This document shows positions 1-8,311 of a stretch of 64,000 nt of DNA, one piece after another. Source of the stretch: UBA4717 sp045580165 (GTDB lineage Bacteria > Bacillota > Clostridia > Oscillospirales > CAG-272). Made by a program: the position numbers and the translations under genes. How positions within the stretch are numbered: position 1 is the stretch's first letter; each line of letters opens with the position of its first letter. Location of the stretch: positions 62,001 through 126,000 of the forward strand of contig JAZNNG010000019.1 in assembly GCA_045580165.1 (NCBI GenBank), read 5' to 3'. The notes under the pieces were generated by a model. The model had not been told where the DNA came from. It worked only from the letters and a program-made list of their open reading frames with translations, and ran no database searches.

Positions 1-82
1 AATTGGATAAAAGCAAGGCTTTTTCGGCTTATTATTTATCTCTCCGGAAACCGATTTGAATTAACTGCAAGGTTTTCTTGCA

Positions 83-115
83 TAAAAAAAGAACGGCATC
101 GCCGTTCTTTTTTTA
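83..115 (-). terminator. Intrinsic terminator of the liv operon
   Basis: A GAACGGC/GCCGTTC hairpin is flanked by a run of A on one side and T on the other. It lies directly downstream of the livF stop codon and could work in both directions. The remaining bases 1-82 show no gene or clear signal. Confidence 0.85.
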
Positions 116-118
116 TTG

Positions 119-829
119 TCAGCCTCCGAGGTAGGCTTTCTTTACTTCTTCACTTGCCGCAAGCTCCGCACCGGTTCCTGAAAGGACTATCTTACCGTTT
201 TCAAGAACATACGCTCTGTCAGCTACTGCGAGAGCCTTTCCCGCGTTCTGCTCTACGAGGAGCACGGTGGTTCCCATTTCGTGAAACTTCTTGATGATAT
301 CAAATATCTGGTCAACAAGTATCGGCGCAAGTCCCATAGATGGCTCGTCAAGCATAAGAAGCTTAGGCTTACACATCATAGCTCTGCCCATCGCAAGCAT
401 CTGCTGCTCGCCGCCCGAAAGCGTGCCTGCTATCTGATTGCGTCTTTCTCTGAGGCGCGGGAACGTTTCGTAAACACTCTCTATATCGTCCTTGACGGTC
501 TTACCGTTCTTTTCGATATATCCTCCCATAAGAAGGTTTTCGTAAACGGTAAGCTCTTGGAAAACGTGACGTCCCTCAAGCACCTGTGTCATTCCAAGCT
601 TTACTATCTTATGAGTCGGCAGCTTGTTAATGATCTGTCCCTCATAAGTAACTGTTCCGTGTTTAATGGGAAGAAGTCCCATTATGCTCTGCATTGTAGT
701 CGTCTTGCCTGCACCGTTTGCACCGATAAGCGTTACGATCTCACCCTCGTTTACTTCAAAGCTGATACCCTTGAGCGCCTGTATCACGCCATAGTAGACC
801 TGAAGGTCTTTTACTTCAAGTAATGCCAT
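119..829 (-). CDS. livF: Branched-chain amino acid ABC transporter ATP-binding protein LivF
   Basis: This is the second ATPase of a LivKHMGF importer, expected to hydrolyse ATP at the inner face of the membrane to drive uptake of leucine, isoleucine, valine or a related substrate. Visible motifs are Walker A GANGAGKTT (residues 36-44), the ABC signature LSGGEQQ (137-143) and Walker B LLMLDEP (157-163), followed by LLVEQN as is usual in LivF. The length, 236 residues, is normal. A GTAAGGAG ribosome binding site precedes the ATG. It is the last gene of the operon, 10 bases after livG, and is followed by a terminator. The substrate cannot be told from sequence alone, since such systems also carry urea or aromatic compounds. 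Confidence 0.95.
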   Translation of the reverse strand: MALLEVKDLQVYYGVIQALKGISFEVNEGEIVTLIGANGAGKTTTMQSIMGLLPIKHGTVTYEGQIINKLPTHKIVKLGMTQVLEGRHVFQELTVYENLLMGGYIEKNGKTVKDDIESVYETFPRLRERRNQIAGTLSGGEQQMLAMGRAMMCKPKLLMLDEPSMGLAPILVDQIFDIIKKFHEMGTTVLLVEQNAGKALAVADRAYVLENGKIVLSGTGAELAASEEVKKAYLGG

Positions 830-839
830 AATTATCTCC

Positions 840-1613
840 TTACTTTCCGATATAAGCCTTGATTACTTCGGGGTCGTTCATTGCGTCTGCCACATTGCCC
901 TGCACCAAAGCTGTACCGAAATTAAGAACAGTTACTTCGTCACAGAGTCCCGAAACGAATTTGAGGTCGTGCTCAATAAGAAGTATTGTCATATCGAACT
1001 TATCTCTTATAAAGCGCACTGTATTCATAAGCTCCTCGGTCTCGTTGGGGTTCATACCCGCCGCAGGCTCATCAAGGAGCAAAAGCTTGGGATTGGTCGC
1101 AAGAGCTCTCGCGATCTCAAGCTTTCTCTGCTTACCGTACGGAAGATTACAAGCAAGATTATTTCTCTCTTCCTCAAGTCCGAAAATTGCAAGAAGCTCC
1201 TTTGCGCGCTCGCGCATTTTTCTTTCGCTTTCAAAATGACCCGGGAGCCGGAACATGCTTGTGAACGGGTTGCATTTGAATTCGGACTGATTGTGAAGAC
1301 CCACCATTACGTTACGGATAACGCTCATATTATTAAACAAGCGTATATTCTGGAAGGTACGGGCAATTCCCTTCTGGTTTATTACTGTTTGACTCTTCCC
1401 GGTAATGTCCTCACCGTCGAGGAAAAATCTTCCGGTCGTGGGAGTATAAACACCGGTGATAAGATTAAATATGGTAGTTTTTCCCGCGCCGTTTGGACCG
1501 ATAAGACCGTAGAGCTGATTCTTCTTGATCTTAAGGTTAATGTTCTGCGCCGCCTTAAGTCCGCCGAAGGAGATACCGAGGTTTTGAGTTTCAAGCATAT
1601 ATTTTTCCTGCAT
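840..1613 (-). CDS. livG: Branched-chain amino acid ABC transporter ATP-binding protein LivG
   Basis: This is the first ATPase of the Liv importer. It carries Walker A GPNGAGKTT near residue 40, a signature region LPYGKQRKLEIARAL, Walker B LLLLDEPAAGMNP with the LivG-typical AAGMNP extension, and the switch histidine in LLIEHD. I chose the ATG at 1613, giving 257 residues, because AAAGGA lies 8 bases upstream and the preceding livM stop is just one base away. An ATG three codons earlier (1622) would overlap livM and has no spaced ribosome binding site. Its partners are LivF for the ATPase pair and LivH/LivM for the membrane channel. Confidence 0.93.
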   Translation of the reverse strand: MQEKYMLETQNLGISFGGLKAAQNINLKIKKNQLYGLIGPNGAGKTTIFNLITGVYTPTTGRFFLDGEDITGKSQTVINQKGIARTFQNIRLFNNMSVIRNVMVGLHNQSEFKCNPFTSMFRLPGHFESERKMRERAKELLAIFGLEEERNNLACNLPYGKQRKLEIARALATNPKLLLLDEPAAGMNPNETEELMNTVRFIRDKFDMTILLIEHDLKFVSGLCDEVTVLNFGTALVQGNVADAMNDPEVIKAYIGK

Positions 1614-1614
1614 T

Positions 1615-2748
1615 TTACTCATCCTTTCTCTTATCGGGGGTATAAGTATCGTCCTGCTTTATATCAAGCGAAAGCAGAGCGTCCATTTCGATCTTTGTTG
1701 GGATTCTGTCCCAAGCCGCATCGTCGTCCTTGATCTTAGAGGGGTCGTTATTATTTTTTCTGATCTTGGATTTTACTGCGTATACAAGGCGCTTTATGCT
1801 GAACTTTTCCTTTATCGGAACAAGCGCAGGGGCGTTATTTACGATAACAATCGTAATAAGTATGAGCGCGTAGATAAGGAACTTAAGCGCTGCAAGATCG
1901 CCCGAAAGACGTGTGGTAAGCTGGAAGTTGATAAACGTAATGAGAGCCGCTGCTATAATAGAGCCGTTTATACTTCCCATGGAACCGAGAACTACCATTA
2001 CGAGTATTTCTATTGAGTAGTTATAAGAGAAGAACGAATACAAAACAGGTGTTGCGTAGTGACCGTAGATTACACCTGCAATTCCTGCAAAGAAGGCAGC
2101 AATAACGAACACGAAAAGCTTGTAGTAGGTTACGTTTATACCCATAGCCTTCGCGGCGATCTCGTTATCTCTTATAGCGGTAATTGCACGTCCGTGCTTA
2201 CTTCTGACAAGATTCTGAATAACGAAAAGCATTACGAGAACAACTACCAAAGCAACGATAAACAACGTCGAGCCGTACTTCTTGGTAGAAAGTCCGAGAG
2301 GACCGCCGAAGGTCTTGAGATTTTTGAAAATAGTTCTTACTATCTCACCGAAAGCAAGAGTAACGATAGCAAGGTAGTCTCCCTTAAGTCTGAGCGCAGG
2401 AAGACCGATTATAAGTCCAAACACACCGGCAATAATACCGCCGACAAGCATAGTTATAATAAGCACGGCAAGCTTTGACGGAATTACGGTGTGTAAATAA
2501 TTTGCAAGATAACAGCCGAGATATGCACCGACGCACATAAATCCGGCGTGACCGAGGCTGAGCTCTCCGAGAAAGCCAACCACAAGGTTAAGCGAGACCG
2601 CAAGAATTATGGAATAAGAGATCTGTGTTATCAGATTCTGTGTCGAACGGTTCATATTTCCCGTAAGCGCAAGTACTGAGCTTACGATAAGAAACATGGT
2701 TATTACGATGTACGAGATGTAATTTTTGATCTTGTATTTCTTTGTCAT
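1615..2748 (-). CDS. livM: Branched-chain amino acid ABC transporter permease LivM
   Basis: This is a polytopic membrane permease of the BPD_transp_2 family. It shows many hydrophobic segments and the conserved region LSLGHAGFMCVGAYLGCYLA near residue 65, as well as the EAA-like stretch AITAIRDNEIAAKAMGI that contacts the ATPase. At 377 residues it is slightly long because of a charged, probably cytoplasmic C-terminal tail of about 60 residues rich in Lys and Asp. It starts five bases after livH with GAAGGTG as ribosome binding site. With LivH it forms the transmembrane path for the substrate delivered by LivK. Confidence 0.94.
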   Translation of the reverse strand: MTKKYKIKNYISYIVITMFLIVSSVLALTGNMNRSTQNLITQISYSIILAVSLNLVVGFLGELSLGHAGFMCVGAYLGCYLANYLHTVIPSKLAVLIITMLVGGIIAGVFGLIIGLPALRLKGDYLAIVTLAFGEIVRTIFKNLKTFGGPLGLSTKKYGSTLFIVALVVVLVMLFVIQNLVRSKHGRAITAIRDNEIAAKAMGINVTYYKLFVFVIAAFFAGIAGVIYGHYATPVLYSFFSYNYSIEILVMVVLGSMGSINGSIIAAALITFINFQLTTRLSGDLAALKFLIYALILITIVIVNNAPALVPIKEKFSIKRLVYAVKSKIRKNNNDPSKIKDDDAAWDRIPTKIEMDALLSLDIKQDDTYTPDKRKDE

Positions 2749-2753
2749 ATAAA

Positions 2754-3617
2754 TTACACCTTCTCTCTCTTCTTCTTGCCGAGAATACCCGTAGGCTTGA
2801 CAAGAAGTATTAAAATAAGCAGGCTGAACTCAATTGCCGTCGTGTAAGGCGAGAGCACGGGTATGCTCTGCGCTATCTTTTCGACGAGTCCGAGCAGAAC
2901 ACCGCCAAGCATAGCGCCCGGTATAGAGCCGATACCTCCGATTACCGCCGCAGTAAACGCCTTGATACCCGGCATTGAGCCAAGTGTGGGGCTTGTATAA
3001 GGTATCTGCAAGAGATAGAACACACTTGCACAAGCGGCTAACGCAGAGCCGATAGCAAAAGTGAGTGTTATTATCATATTTACGTTAATACCGAGAGTCT
3101 GAGCAGCTGCTCTGTCCTCGGATACGGCGAGCATAGCTCGTCCGAGCTTTGTGGTCTTGATAAAAAGCGTAAGCGCGATCATTATTACCGCGCCCGCTAC
3201 AAGTGTAATAATAGCGGCAACGCTTATTCTGACATCGCCGATTATAAGGGGTTCAAAGTTTGCAATGGTAGCGGGCTTCTGCTCCGCACCGAAGATAAGC
3301 TGAGCAACGCTCTGTAGGAGGTAGCTCACGCCTATCGCAGTTATAAGAACTGCCAGAGGAGACGCGCCTCTGAGTGGCTTATACGCAAGCTTTTCGGTGG
3401 TTATACCCAAAAGCGTGCATACGATGACCGACATCACTATTGCAAGAACGGGATGACCGCCTGCCGCAAGTGTTGTCAGAATTGCATAAGAGCCGACCAT
3501 TATTATATCGCCGTGGGCGAAGTTCAGCATCTTAGCTATACCGTATACCATTGTATAACCGAGCGCTATGAGGGCGTATATACTGCCAAGACTCAGTCCG
3601 TCAATGAATGTACTCAT
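2754..3617 (-). CDS. livH: Branched-chain amino acid ABC transporter permease LivH
   Basis: This is the second membrane permease of the Liv importer, 287 residues, usual for LivH. The N-terminal signature IDGLSLGSIYALIALGYTM, followed by MLNFAHGDIIMVGSY, is diagnostic, and the cytoplasmic loop AVSEDRAAAQTLGINV matches the ATPase-contact region. About eight hydrophobic segments are visible. AAGGAT lies 7 bases before the ATG. The gene is separated from livK by a 111-base gap that carries a strong hairpin, which may allow livK to be expressed more highly than the membrane genes. Confidence 0.94.
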   Translation of the reverse strand: MSTFIDGLSLGSIYALIALGYTMVYGIAKMLNFAHGDIIMVGSYAILTTLAAGGHPVLAIVMSVIVCTLLGITTEKLAYKPLRGASPLAVLITAIGVSYLLQSVAQLIFGAEQKPATIANFEPLIIGDVRISVAAIITLVAGAVIMIALTLFIKTTKLGRAMLAVSEDRAAAQTLGINVNMIITLTFAIGSALAACASVFYLLQIPYTSPTLGSMPGIKAFTAAVIGGIGSIPGAMLGGVLLGLVEKIAQSIPVLSPYTTAIEFSLLILILLVKPTGILGKKKREKV

Positions 3618-3664
3618 ATTTTATCCTTCCCGGGTATCTCCCCTGCGAGAATTCAAAACGCAAG

Positions 3665-3696
3665 GTTTGGTTGGACGAAAAATCGCCCAACCAAAC
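3665..3696 (-). other. Intercistronic hairpin between livK and livH
   Basis: A perfect 10-bp inverted repeat (GTTTGGTTGG and its complement) encloses a 12-base loop. No T run follows on the minus strand, so it is more likely an mRNA-stabilising or processing element at the 3' end of livK than a terminator. Such elements often raise the level of the binding protein over the permease; that role is inferred here. Confidence 0.6.
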
Positions 3697-3728
3697 TGCG
3701 AATAAAACTATTTGCTTTTCGGTAATAA

Positions 3729-4865
3729 TTATTTGCCGAGCTCAACTATCTGAGGAACCTTTGTGCAGGCACCTGTTGTGTCCCACGTCATTTCGCCCGT
3801 TGCGCCAACGTAAACGAAATCGTCAGCGGTAATTGTAGAAACAAGTATCTTACCAAGGTCAGCGGCAGAGATAGTAACGTCTGTTACGTTAGCCTTCTTC
3901 ATTGCCTCGAAGATAACCATAATAGCGTCGTAGCCGTCAGCTGCGAACTGGTCGGGAGCCTTGTTGTATTCAGCCTTGTATGCGTTAACGAAGGTACTTA
4001 CCTTTTCGTCGGAGCTGTTAACGTCGAAGGGTGTTATGTACTTGATCTCGTTTGTAACAGATTCATCGATCTGATCCGCAATACCGTCAAGGCCGTCGCA
4101 TCCGAAGAGAACTGCGTCACAGCCTTTAGCTACTGCAGTCTTTGCGATGATACCTGCTTCGGTGTAGTAGATGGGAAGGAAGATAACGTCGCAATCCTTG
4201 AGAGCCTCAACCTGAGTCGAGAAGTCCTTCTTGTTTTCGGCGTCAAATGACTGCTTGTTGAATTCAACGCCGAGATCCTTCATCTTTGCTTCAAACGCTT
4301 CGAATATACCCGAAGAGTAAGCATCGCTTGTATCGTAGATAGCACCGATGTTCTCAAAATTAGCGGTAAGCTCCTCAGCAGCAAGAACACCCTGGTCGGG
4401 ATCGCCGAAGCATACGCGGAATACTGTGGGTCTGTTTTCGATTACGTTTGCTGCGGATGCGGAAGGAGTGATAGCGAATACGCCGTCCTCATCAGCCTTG
4501 GATGCAAAGGAATCGCAGGAGCCCGAGGTTACGGAACCGATGGAAGCCTGCATACCTGCTTCGAAAAGTGTATCATAGCCAGTAGCTGCATCAGCGGCAG
4601 TAGCCTTATCGTCCTTGATGTCGAACTTGAAGTTTACACCGTTAAGACCGCCGTTAGCGTTGATCTCCTTTATAGCAAGCTTTGCGCCTTCCTGAACGGA
4701 AATACCGTATGAAGAAGCGTCGCCCGTGAGAGGACCTGTACCACCGATAAAGAATTCGGTGTTATTTGCAGTATAGCTTGTGGAAGCGCCGCAGCCTGCA
4801 AAGCATACGGAGCACATTACTACAGCGAGCACTGCAGCAAAAATCTTCATAATTGTGTTTTTCAT
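3729..4865 (-). CDS. livK: Branched-chain amino acid ABC transporter substrate-binding lipoprotein
   Basis: This is the periplasmic-binding-protein type I (Peripla_BP_6) component of the Liv importer, anchored outside the cell. From the ATG at 4865 the protein begins with a lipoprotein signal peptide whose lipobox is CFAGC, with the acylated Cys at residue 25. The mature part opens with FFIGGTGPLTGDASSYGISVQEG, where the usual ligand-contact residues lie, and continues as a two-lobed domain to about 378 residues. I chose 4865 because AAAAGGAG is placed 5-6 bases upstream; in-frame codons further upstream have no such site and would spoil the signal peptide. It is the first gene of the operon, and the leader at 4931-5053 may regulate all five genes. 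Confidence 0.94.
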   Translation of the reverse strand: MKNTIMKIFAAVLAVVMCSVCFAGCGASTSYTANNTEFFIGGTGPLTGDASSYGISVQEGAKLAIKEINANGGLNGVNFKFDIKDDKATAADAATGYDTLFEAGMQASIGSVTSGSCDSFASKADEDGVFAITPSASAANVIENRPTVFRVCFGDPDQGVLAAEELTANFENIGAIYDTSDAYSSGIFEAFEAKMKDLGVEFNKQSFDAENKKDFSTQVEALKDCDVIFLPIYYTEAGIIAKTAVAKGCDAVLFGCDGLDGIADQIDESVTNEIKYITPFDVNSSDEKVSTFVNAYKAEYNKAPDQFAADGYDAIMVIFEAMKKANVTDVTISAADLGKILVSTITADDFVYVGATGEMTWDTTGACTKVPQIVELGK

Positions 4866-4930
4866 ATTGATCTCCTTTTGCCGTTTGGCATAAAATTCAA
4901 ATAAATACAAGCAAGCCTCCAATTAACAAA

Positions 4931-4960
4931 AATTAGCACATTCCGTGAAATGTGCTAATT
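4931..4960 (-). promoter_or_regulatory. Terminator-like leader hairpin upstream of livK (possible attenuator)
   Basis: A perfect 12-bp stem (AATTAGCACATT and its complement) with loop TCACGG is followed on the minus strand by TTTTTG. It sits between a good promoter (5025-5053) and livK. Upstream, TTCCGTG (4970-4976 on the complement) is complementary to the loop plus two stem bases. It could instead be just the terminator of the operon ending at 5156, and the T run on the plus side makes bidirectional use possible. Confidence 0.6.
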
Positions 4961-5024
4961 GTTTTTATACACGGAAAGCTCACGCAAAACCGTCGGTTTC
5001 ACTATGCTTATAATTATATATATA

Positions 5025-5053
5025 ATTCTAACACAGCGAATTTCCTATTTCAA
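5025..5053 (-). promoter_or_regulatory. Probable promoter of the liv operon
   Basis: On the minus strand a TTGAAA -35 box and a TAGAAT -10 box are separated by 17 bases. Transcription from here would start near 5018 and include the leader hairpin at 4931-4960. Confidence 0.55.
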
Positions 5054-5155
5054 TACACAAAAATGACATAATGAGCAGGTCCGCAGAGTCGCTCTTTTGG
5101 ACGATTTGCACAGAATAGATGCACAATTTACGCAAAGTATTGAAATTCCCGGCTT

Positions 5156-5503
5156 TTATCTTTCCGTATTTGCGGCAGAAATTATTCTCGTTCCGCAGAT
5201 ATCTTCAGCTATAACGTCGCCGATTTTTACGGGAGTTTTTGCCACAACGGATTTAAGCGCCATAACGCACTTGATAACGTCCTCTTTTCTAACGGTTCCC
5301 TCGGTCTTTACAGGCAACTGTTGACCGTTATCACACATAACCGTTGTAGTAACGCTTCTTCTCGGGTCGGTGCATTCACTTTCGGCGTAATCGGCACCTC
5401 TCTTACAAGTGTTTCCTGTAACGTTTATAAGCTTTTTACCGTCAAGCTCTGCCTTGAGTCGGCATCCCTTGGGACACACTATACATATAAGCTCGCGTTC
5501 CAT
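5156..5503 (-). CDS. DUF1667 family protein of a GlpABC-like oxidoreductase set
   Basis: This is a small cysteine-rich protein of about 115 residues that matches the DUF1667 family, which typically sits beside GlpA-like and FAD-dependent oxidoreductase genes. Visible cysteines include the motif CIVCPKGCRL near residues 6-14, a CKRG near 33, a further Cys near 43, and later single cysteines, suggesting metal or Fe-S binding. I take the ATG at 5503 because GGAGGAG lies 7 bases upstream; a start 13 codons earlier would overlap the preceding gene. It is the third gene of the operon, one base after the FAD oxidoreductase. By context it may pass electrons from the oxidoreductase pair; that is inference. 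Confidence 0.8.
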   Translation of the reverse strand: MERELICIVCPKGCRLKAELDGKKLINVTGNTCKRGADYAESECTDPRRSVTTTVMCDNGQQLPVKTEGTVRKEDVIKCVMALKSVVAKTPVKIGDVIAEDICGTRIISAANTER

Positions 5504-5504
5504 A

Positions 5505-6740
5505 TTACAGCTCCTCCACCTCGAGTTTAATAGTTTCAGCACCGTCGAAATGCTCCTTTTTCAGAGTGATAGTTTCCATTTCACCGGGTGCAACCTTTAC
5601 TTTCTTTTTCGACAATACTACGTCGTCGCCGCGCTTTACGTTTATTCTGACGTTTTCATAAACATCGGAAACTCTGAAATACACCTTAACGTCACCGTCG
5701 CCGCTTATAACCTGAGGAACGGTATATCTTACCTTTCCGTCGGTTACAAGCTTAACGGCTTTATTCCCACGCTTAGCGCCCTTTAAATATTCCGCCGCAG
5801 ACAGACCTGCAATTTCCGCTTCCTCGGAAACGTAGTCGACGAGGTCGTGAACGTGAAGAACGTTACCGCAGGCAAAAATTCCCTCGCAGGTGGTTTCTCT
5901 TCTTTCGTCAACCACGGCGCCGCCGGTTATTCTGTCAAGACCTACGCCCGCATTCTTTGAAAGCTCGTTTTCGGGAATAAGTCCGACAGACAAAAGGAGT
6001 GTGTCGCATTCAATATATTCCTCGGTGCCGCTGATGGGACGCTTGTTTTCGTCTACGCGAGCTATCGTTACTCCCTCAAGCCTTTCCTTTCCGCTGATTC
6101 CCACTACCGTGTGGCTGAGCTTAAGCGGAATATCAAAATCGTTGAGACACTGCTCGATATTTCTTGCAAGACCGCCCGAATACGGCATAAGCTCGCATAC
6201 AAGCTTTACGTTTGCGCCCTCAAGCGTCATTCTTCTTGCCATTATAAGACCAATATCGCCCGAGCCGAGAATTACAACGTTTTTACCCGGCATATAGCCC
6301 TTGATATTTACAAATTTCTGAGCAGTACCCGCGCTGTAAATTCCTGAGGGACGTGTGCCGGGGATATTAAGCGCGCCCTTTGAACGCTCTCTGCATCCCA
6401 TTGCAAGAATTATTGCTTTAGCCTGAATCGTGAAAACTCCGTCGGTTGAATTCGTTGCCGTGATAACCTTATCCTCGGTAACGTCAAGCACCATTGTATT
6501 AAGAACGTACGGAATACCGAGCTCAACAACCTGTTTTTCGTATCTGTATGCGTATTCGGGGCCAGTAAGCTCCTCTCCGAATTTGTGGAGTCCGAAGCCG
6601 TTATGGATACACTGAGTAAGAATTCCGCCGAGCTTCTCTCCGCGCTCTATTATAAGTATATCGCGAATACCGCTGTTATAGGCAGCTACCGCCGCGCTCA
6701 TTCCTGCGGGGCCGCCGCCGATTATAACGAGATCAGTCAT
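5505..6740 (-). CDS. NAD(P)/FAD-dependent oxidoreductase (GlpB-like partner)
   Basis: This is a pyridine nucleotide-disulphide oxidoreductase-fold flavoprotein. The FAD-binding motif GGGPAGMSAA lies near residue 8, a second nucleotide-binding motif VVILGSGDIGLIMARRM near residue 150, and a final FAD motif GIFACGNVLHVHDLVDYVSEEA near residue 290. There is no redox-active CxxC pair next to the FAD motif, so it is not a thioredoxin-type reductase. It lies between a GlpA-like dehydrogenase and a DUF1667 protein, the usual clostridial arrangement of a three-part dehydrogenase. The start at 6740 has AAGGAGG at ideal distance; an ATG just before it (6743) is also possible. It overlaps the end of the preceding gene by 8 bases, implying coupled translation. 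Confidence 0.88.
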   Translation of the reverse strand: MTDLVIIGGGPAGMSAAVAAYNSGIRDILIIERGEKLGGILTQCIHNGFGLHKFGEELTGPEYAYRYEKQVVELGIPYVLNTMVLDVTEDKVITATNSTDGVFTIQAKAIILAMGCRERSKGALNIPGTRPSGIYSAGTAQKFVNIKGYMPGKNVVILGSGDIGLIMARRMTLEGANVKLVCELMPYSGGLARNIEQCLNDFDIPLKLSHTVVGISGKERLEGVTIARVDENKRPISGTEEYIECDTLLLSVGLIPENELSKNAGVGLDRITGGAVVDERRETTCEGIFACGNVLHVHDLVDYVSEEAEIAGLSAAEYLKGAKRGNKAVKLVTDGKVRYTVPQVISGDGDVKVYFRVSDVYENVRINVKRGDDVVLSKKKVKVAPGEMETITLKKEHFDGAETIKLEVEEL

Positions 6741-8172
6741 CATAGCCCTCCTTGATCTTTCCGACGTTTATATAGGACTCTCCGCCGAATTTGGTTACGT
6801 CAGTATATGCAACGCCGCTTTCTTTTGCAATAAGCTCTATAACGTAAGGTGTGCAGAAGCCGCCCTGGCATCTGCCCATACTGCTTCTTGTTCTTCTCTT
6901 GACACCGTCGAGGTCGCGCGCCTTGGGGTTGTTTCTCAGAGCGTCGATTATCTCGCCCTCGCTAACTCCTTCGCAACGGCATATAATATGTCCGAACTCG
7001 GGACGCTCTGCAATTATCCTGTTCTTTTGTTCAAGTGTGGCTTCTCTGAATGCGTGCATAGGAGCGCGATTCGGATTAAAATTGGGGTCATGTATAAGCT
7101 CAACACCGTTTTCACCGAGAAGCTCACAAACGTATTCTGCAATAGCAGGTGCCGACGAAAGTCCGGGAGATTCAATTCCGGCTACATTGATGAAATTTGC
7201 CACGGGTGAATTTATGATAAAATCGCCCGTGCTGCCGACTGCTCTGAGTCCGCAGAATGACGTGATCGAGCTTCTGAACTGTATTCCGTCAACGTTTTCG
7301 CTTGCTTGCTTGATTATGCTGTCAAATCCCTCGGATGTAGTTGATCTATCCTCCTTATCATCAATATCGACCGAGGTGGGGCCTGCAAGAAGATTTCCGT
7401 CAACGGTGGGGGAAACGAGTATTCCCTTACCCATTTTTGAAGGAGTTCTGAAAACGGTTTTCGAGATGATACCGCCGAGCTCCTTATCAAGAAGAATATA
7501 CTCACCGCGTCTGGGTGTTATCTTGAACGAATCATCGCCGACCATACGTGCGATTTCGTCGGAGCGAATACCTGCCGCGTTTATAACCGTGATTGCTTCA
7601 ACAGCTTCGTTTTCCGAGCTTACCCTATATATTCCGTTTTCACGCGTAATTTCCTTTACTTCAAAGTCAAGCTTCAGATCAACTCCGTTATCCATTGCGT
7701 TTCCGATAGCGGCAATAGTCAGCTCGTAAGGACAAATGATCGCTCCCGTTGGTGCGTAAAGCGCACAGATAACGTTATCCGAAATATTGGGCTCAAGATT
7801 TTTTAGCTCGTCCTTTTCAAGAATAACAAGGTCTTCAACTTGATTTTTTCTGCCGCGCTCAAGAAGGACTTCGAGATTCGCTCTGTCCTCGTCGTTAAAG
7901 CCGATTACGAGCGAGCCGTTGTTGATATACTTGACTCCAAGCTCATCAGCAACACGCGCCATCATTTTAGAGCCCTTAACGTTAAGCTTAGCCTTAAGGC
8001 TACCTTCTTTTGCGTCAAAGCCTGCGTGGACAATTGCGGAATTAGCTCGTGTCGCTCCGAGAGCAACGTCGCTTCCCTTTTCGATTATACAGACATCAAG
8101 CTTATAACGTGAGAGTTCTCTTGCTATCATTCCGCCGACAACTCCCGCGCCGATTATGGCTACGTCGTACAT
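6733..8172 (-). CDS. Glycerol-3-phosphate dehydrogenase-like FAD oxidoreductase with BFD-type [2Fe-2S] domain
   Basis: This DAO-fold flavoenzyme resembles GlpA. The FAD motif is GAGVVGGMIARELS near residue 8, and the tract GATRANSAIVHAGFDAKEGSLK is typical of the GlpA/LhgO group. From about residue 395 a BFD-like [2Fe-2S] domain follows with CRCEGV and, some 35 residues later, CQGGFC, which supply four cysteines. The enzyme probably oxidises glycerol 3-phosphate or a related 2-hydroxy acid and passes electrons to the next two gene products. It is the first gene of its operon, with GAGGTG upstream of the ATG. The upstream region carries a TATAAT box overlapped by an operator-like palindrome. 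No glycerol kinase or facilitator is seen here, so the physiological substrate is open. Confidence 0.87.
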   Translation of the reverse strand: MYDVAIIGAGVVGGMIARELSRYKLDVCIIEKGSDVALGATRANSAIVHAGFDAKEGSLKAKLNVKGSKMMARVADELGVKYINNGSLVIGFNDEDRANLEVLLERGRKNQVEDLVILEKDELKNLEPNISDNVICALYAPTGAIICPYELTIAAIGNAMDNGVDLKLDFEVKEITRENGIYRVSSENEAVEAITVINAAGIRSDEIARMVGDDSFKITPRRGEYILLDKELGGIISKTVFRTPSKMGKGILVSPTVDGNLLAGPTSVDIDDKEDRSTTSEGFDSIIKQASENVDGIQFRSSITSFCGLRAVGSTGDFIINSPVANFINVAGIESPGLSSAPAIAEYVCELLGENGVELIHDPNFNPNRAPMHAFREATLEQKNRIIAERPEFGHIICRCEGVSEGEIIDALRNNPKARDLDGVKRRTRSSMGRCQGGFCTPYVIELIAKESGVAYTDVTKFGGESYINVGKIKEGYDD

Positions 8173-8226
8173 AATTTCACCTCAAAATTAAAATTTATCT
8201 TGATTTTTACTAAATTTTAGTATATC

Positions 8227-8298
8227 ATTATACTTAAAGTTAATCAACAATGATTACAAAAAACGCAAATTAATCATAATTTTTGCTCGAAATAATCA
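8227..8298. promoter_or_regulatory. Operator-like repeats and -10 box between the GlpA-like operon and the DeoR gene
   Basis: The palindrome TAATCA-N4-TGATTA spans 8241-8256. It lies just upstream of a minus-strand TATAAT box at 8227-8232. Two further TAATCAT copies, in direct orientation, start at 8271 and 8293. A similar palindrome with N5 lies before the second DeoR gene at 20824-20840. The placement suits repression by the adjacent regulator; binding itself is inferred. Confidence 0.55.
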
Positions 8299-8311
8299 TT
8301 CGGAGGACAAA

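Noticed and set aside
8173..8311. A divergent promoter for the DeoR gene on the plus strand.
   Set aside because: No hexamer pair with acceptable spacing was clear; only the minus-strand -10 box and operator-like repeats are reported.
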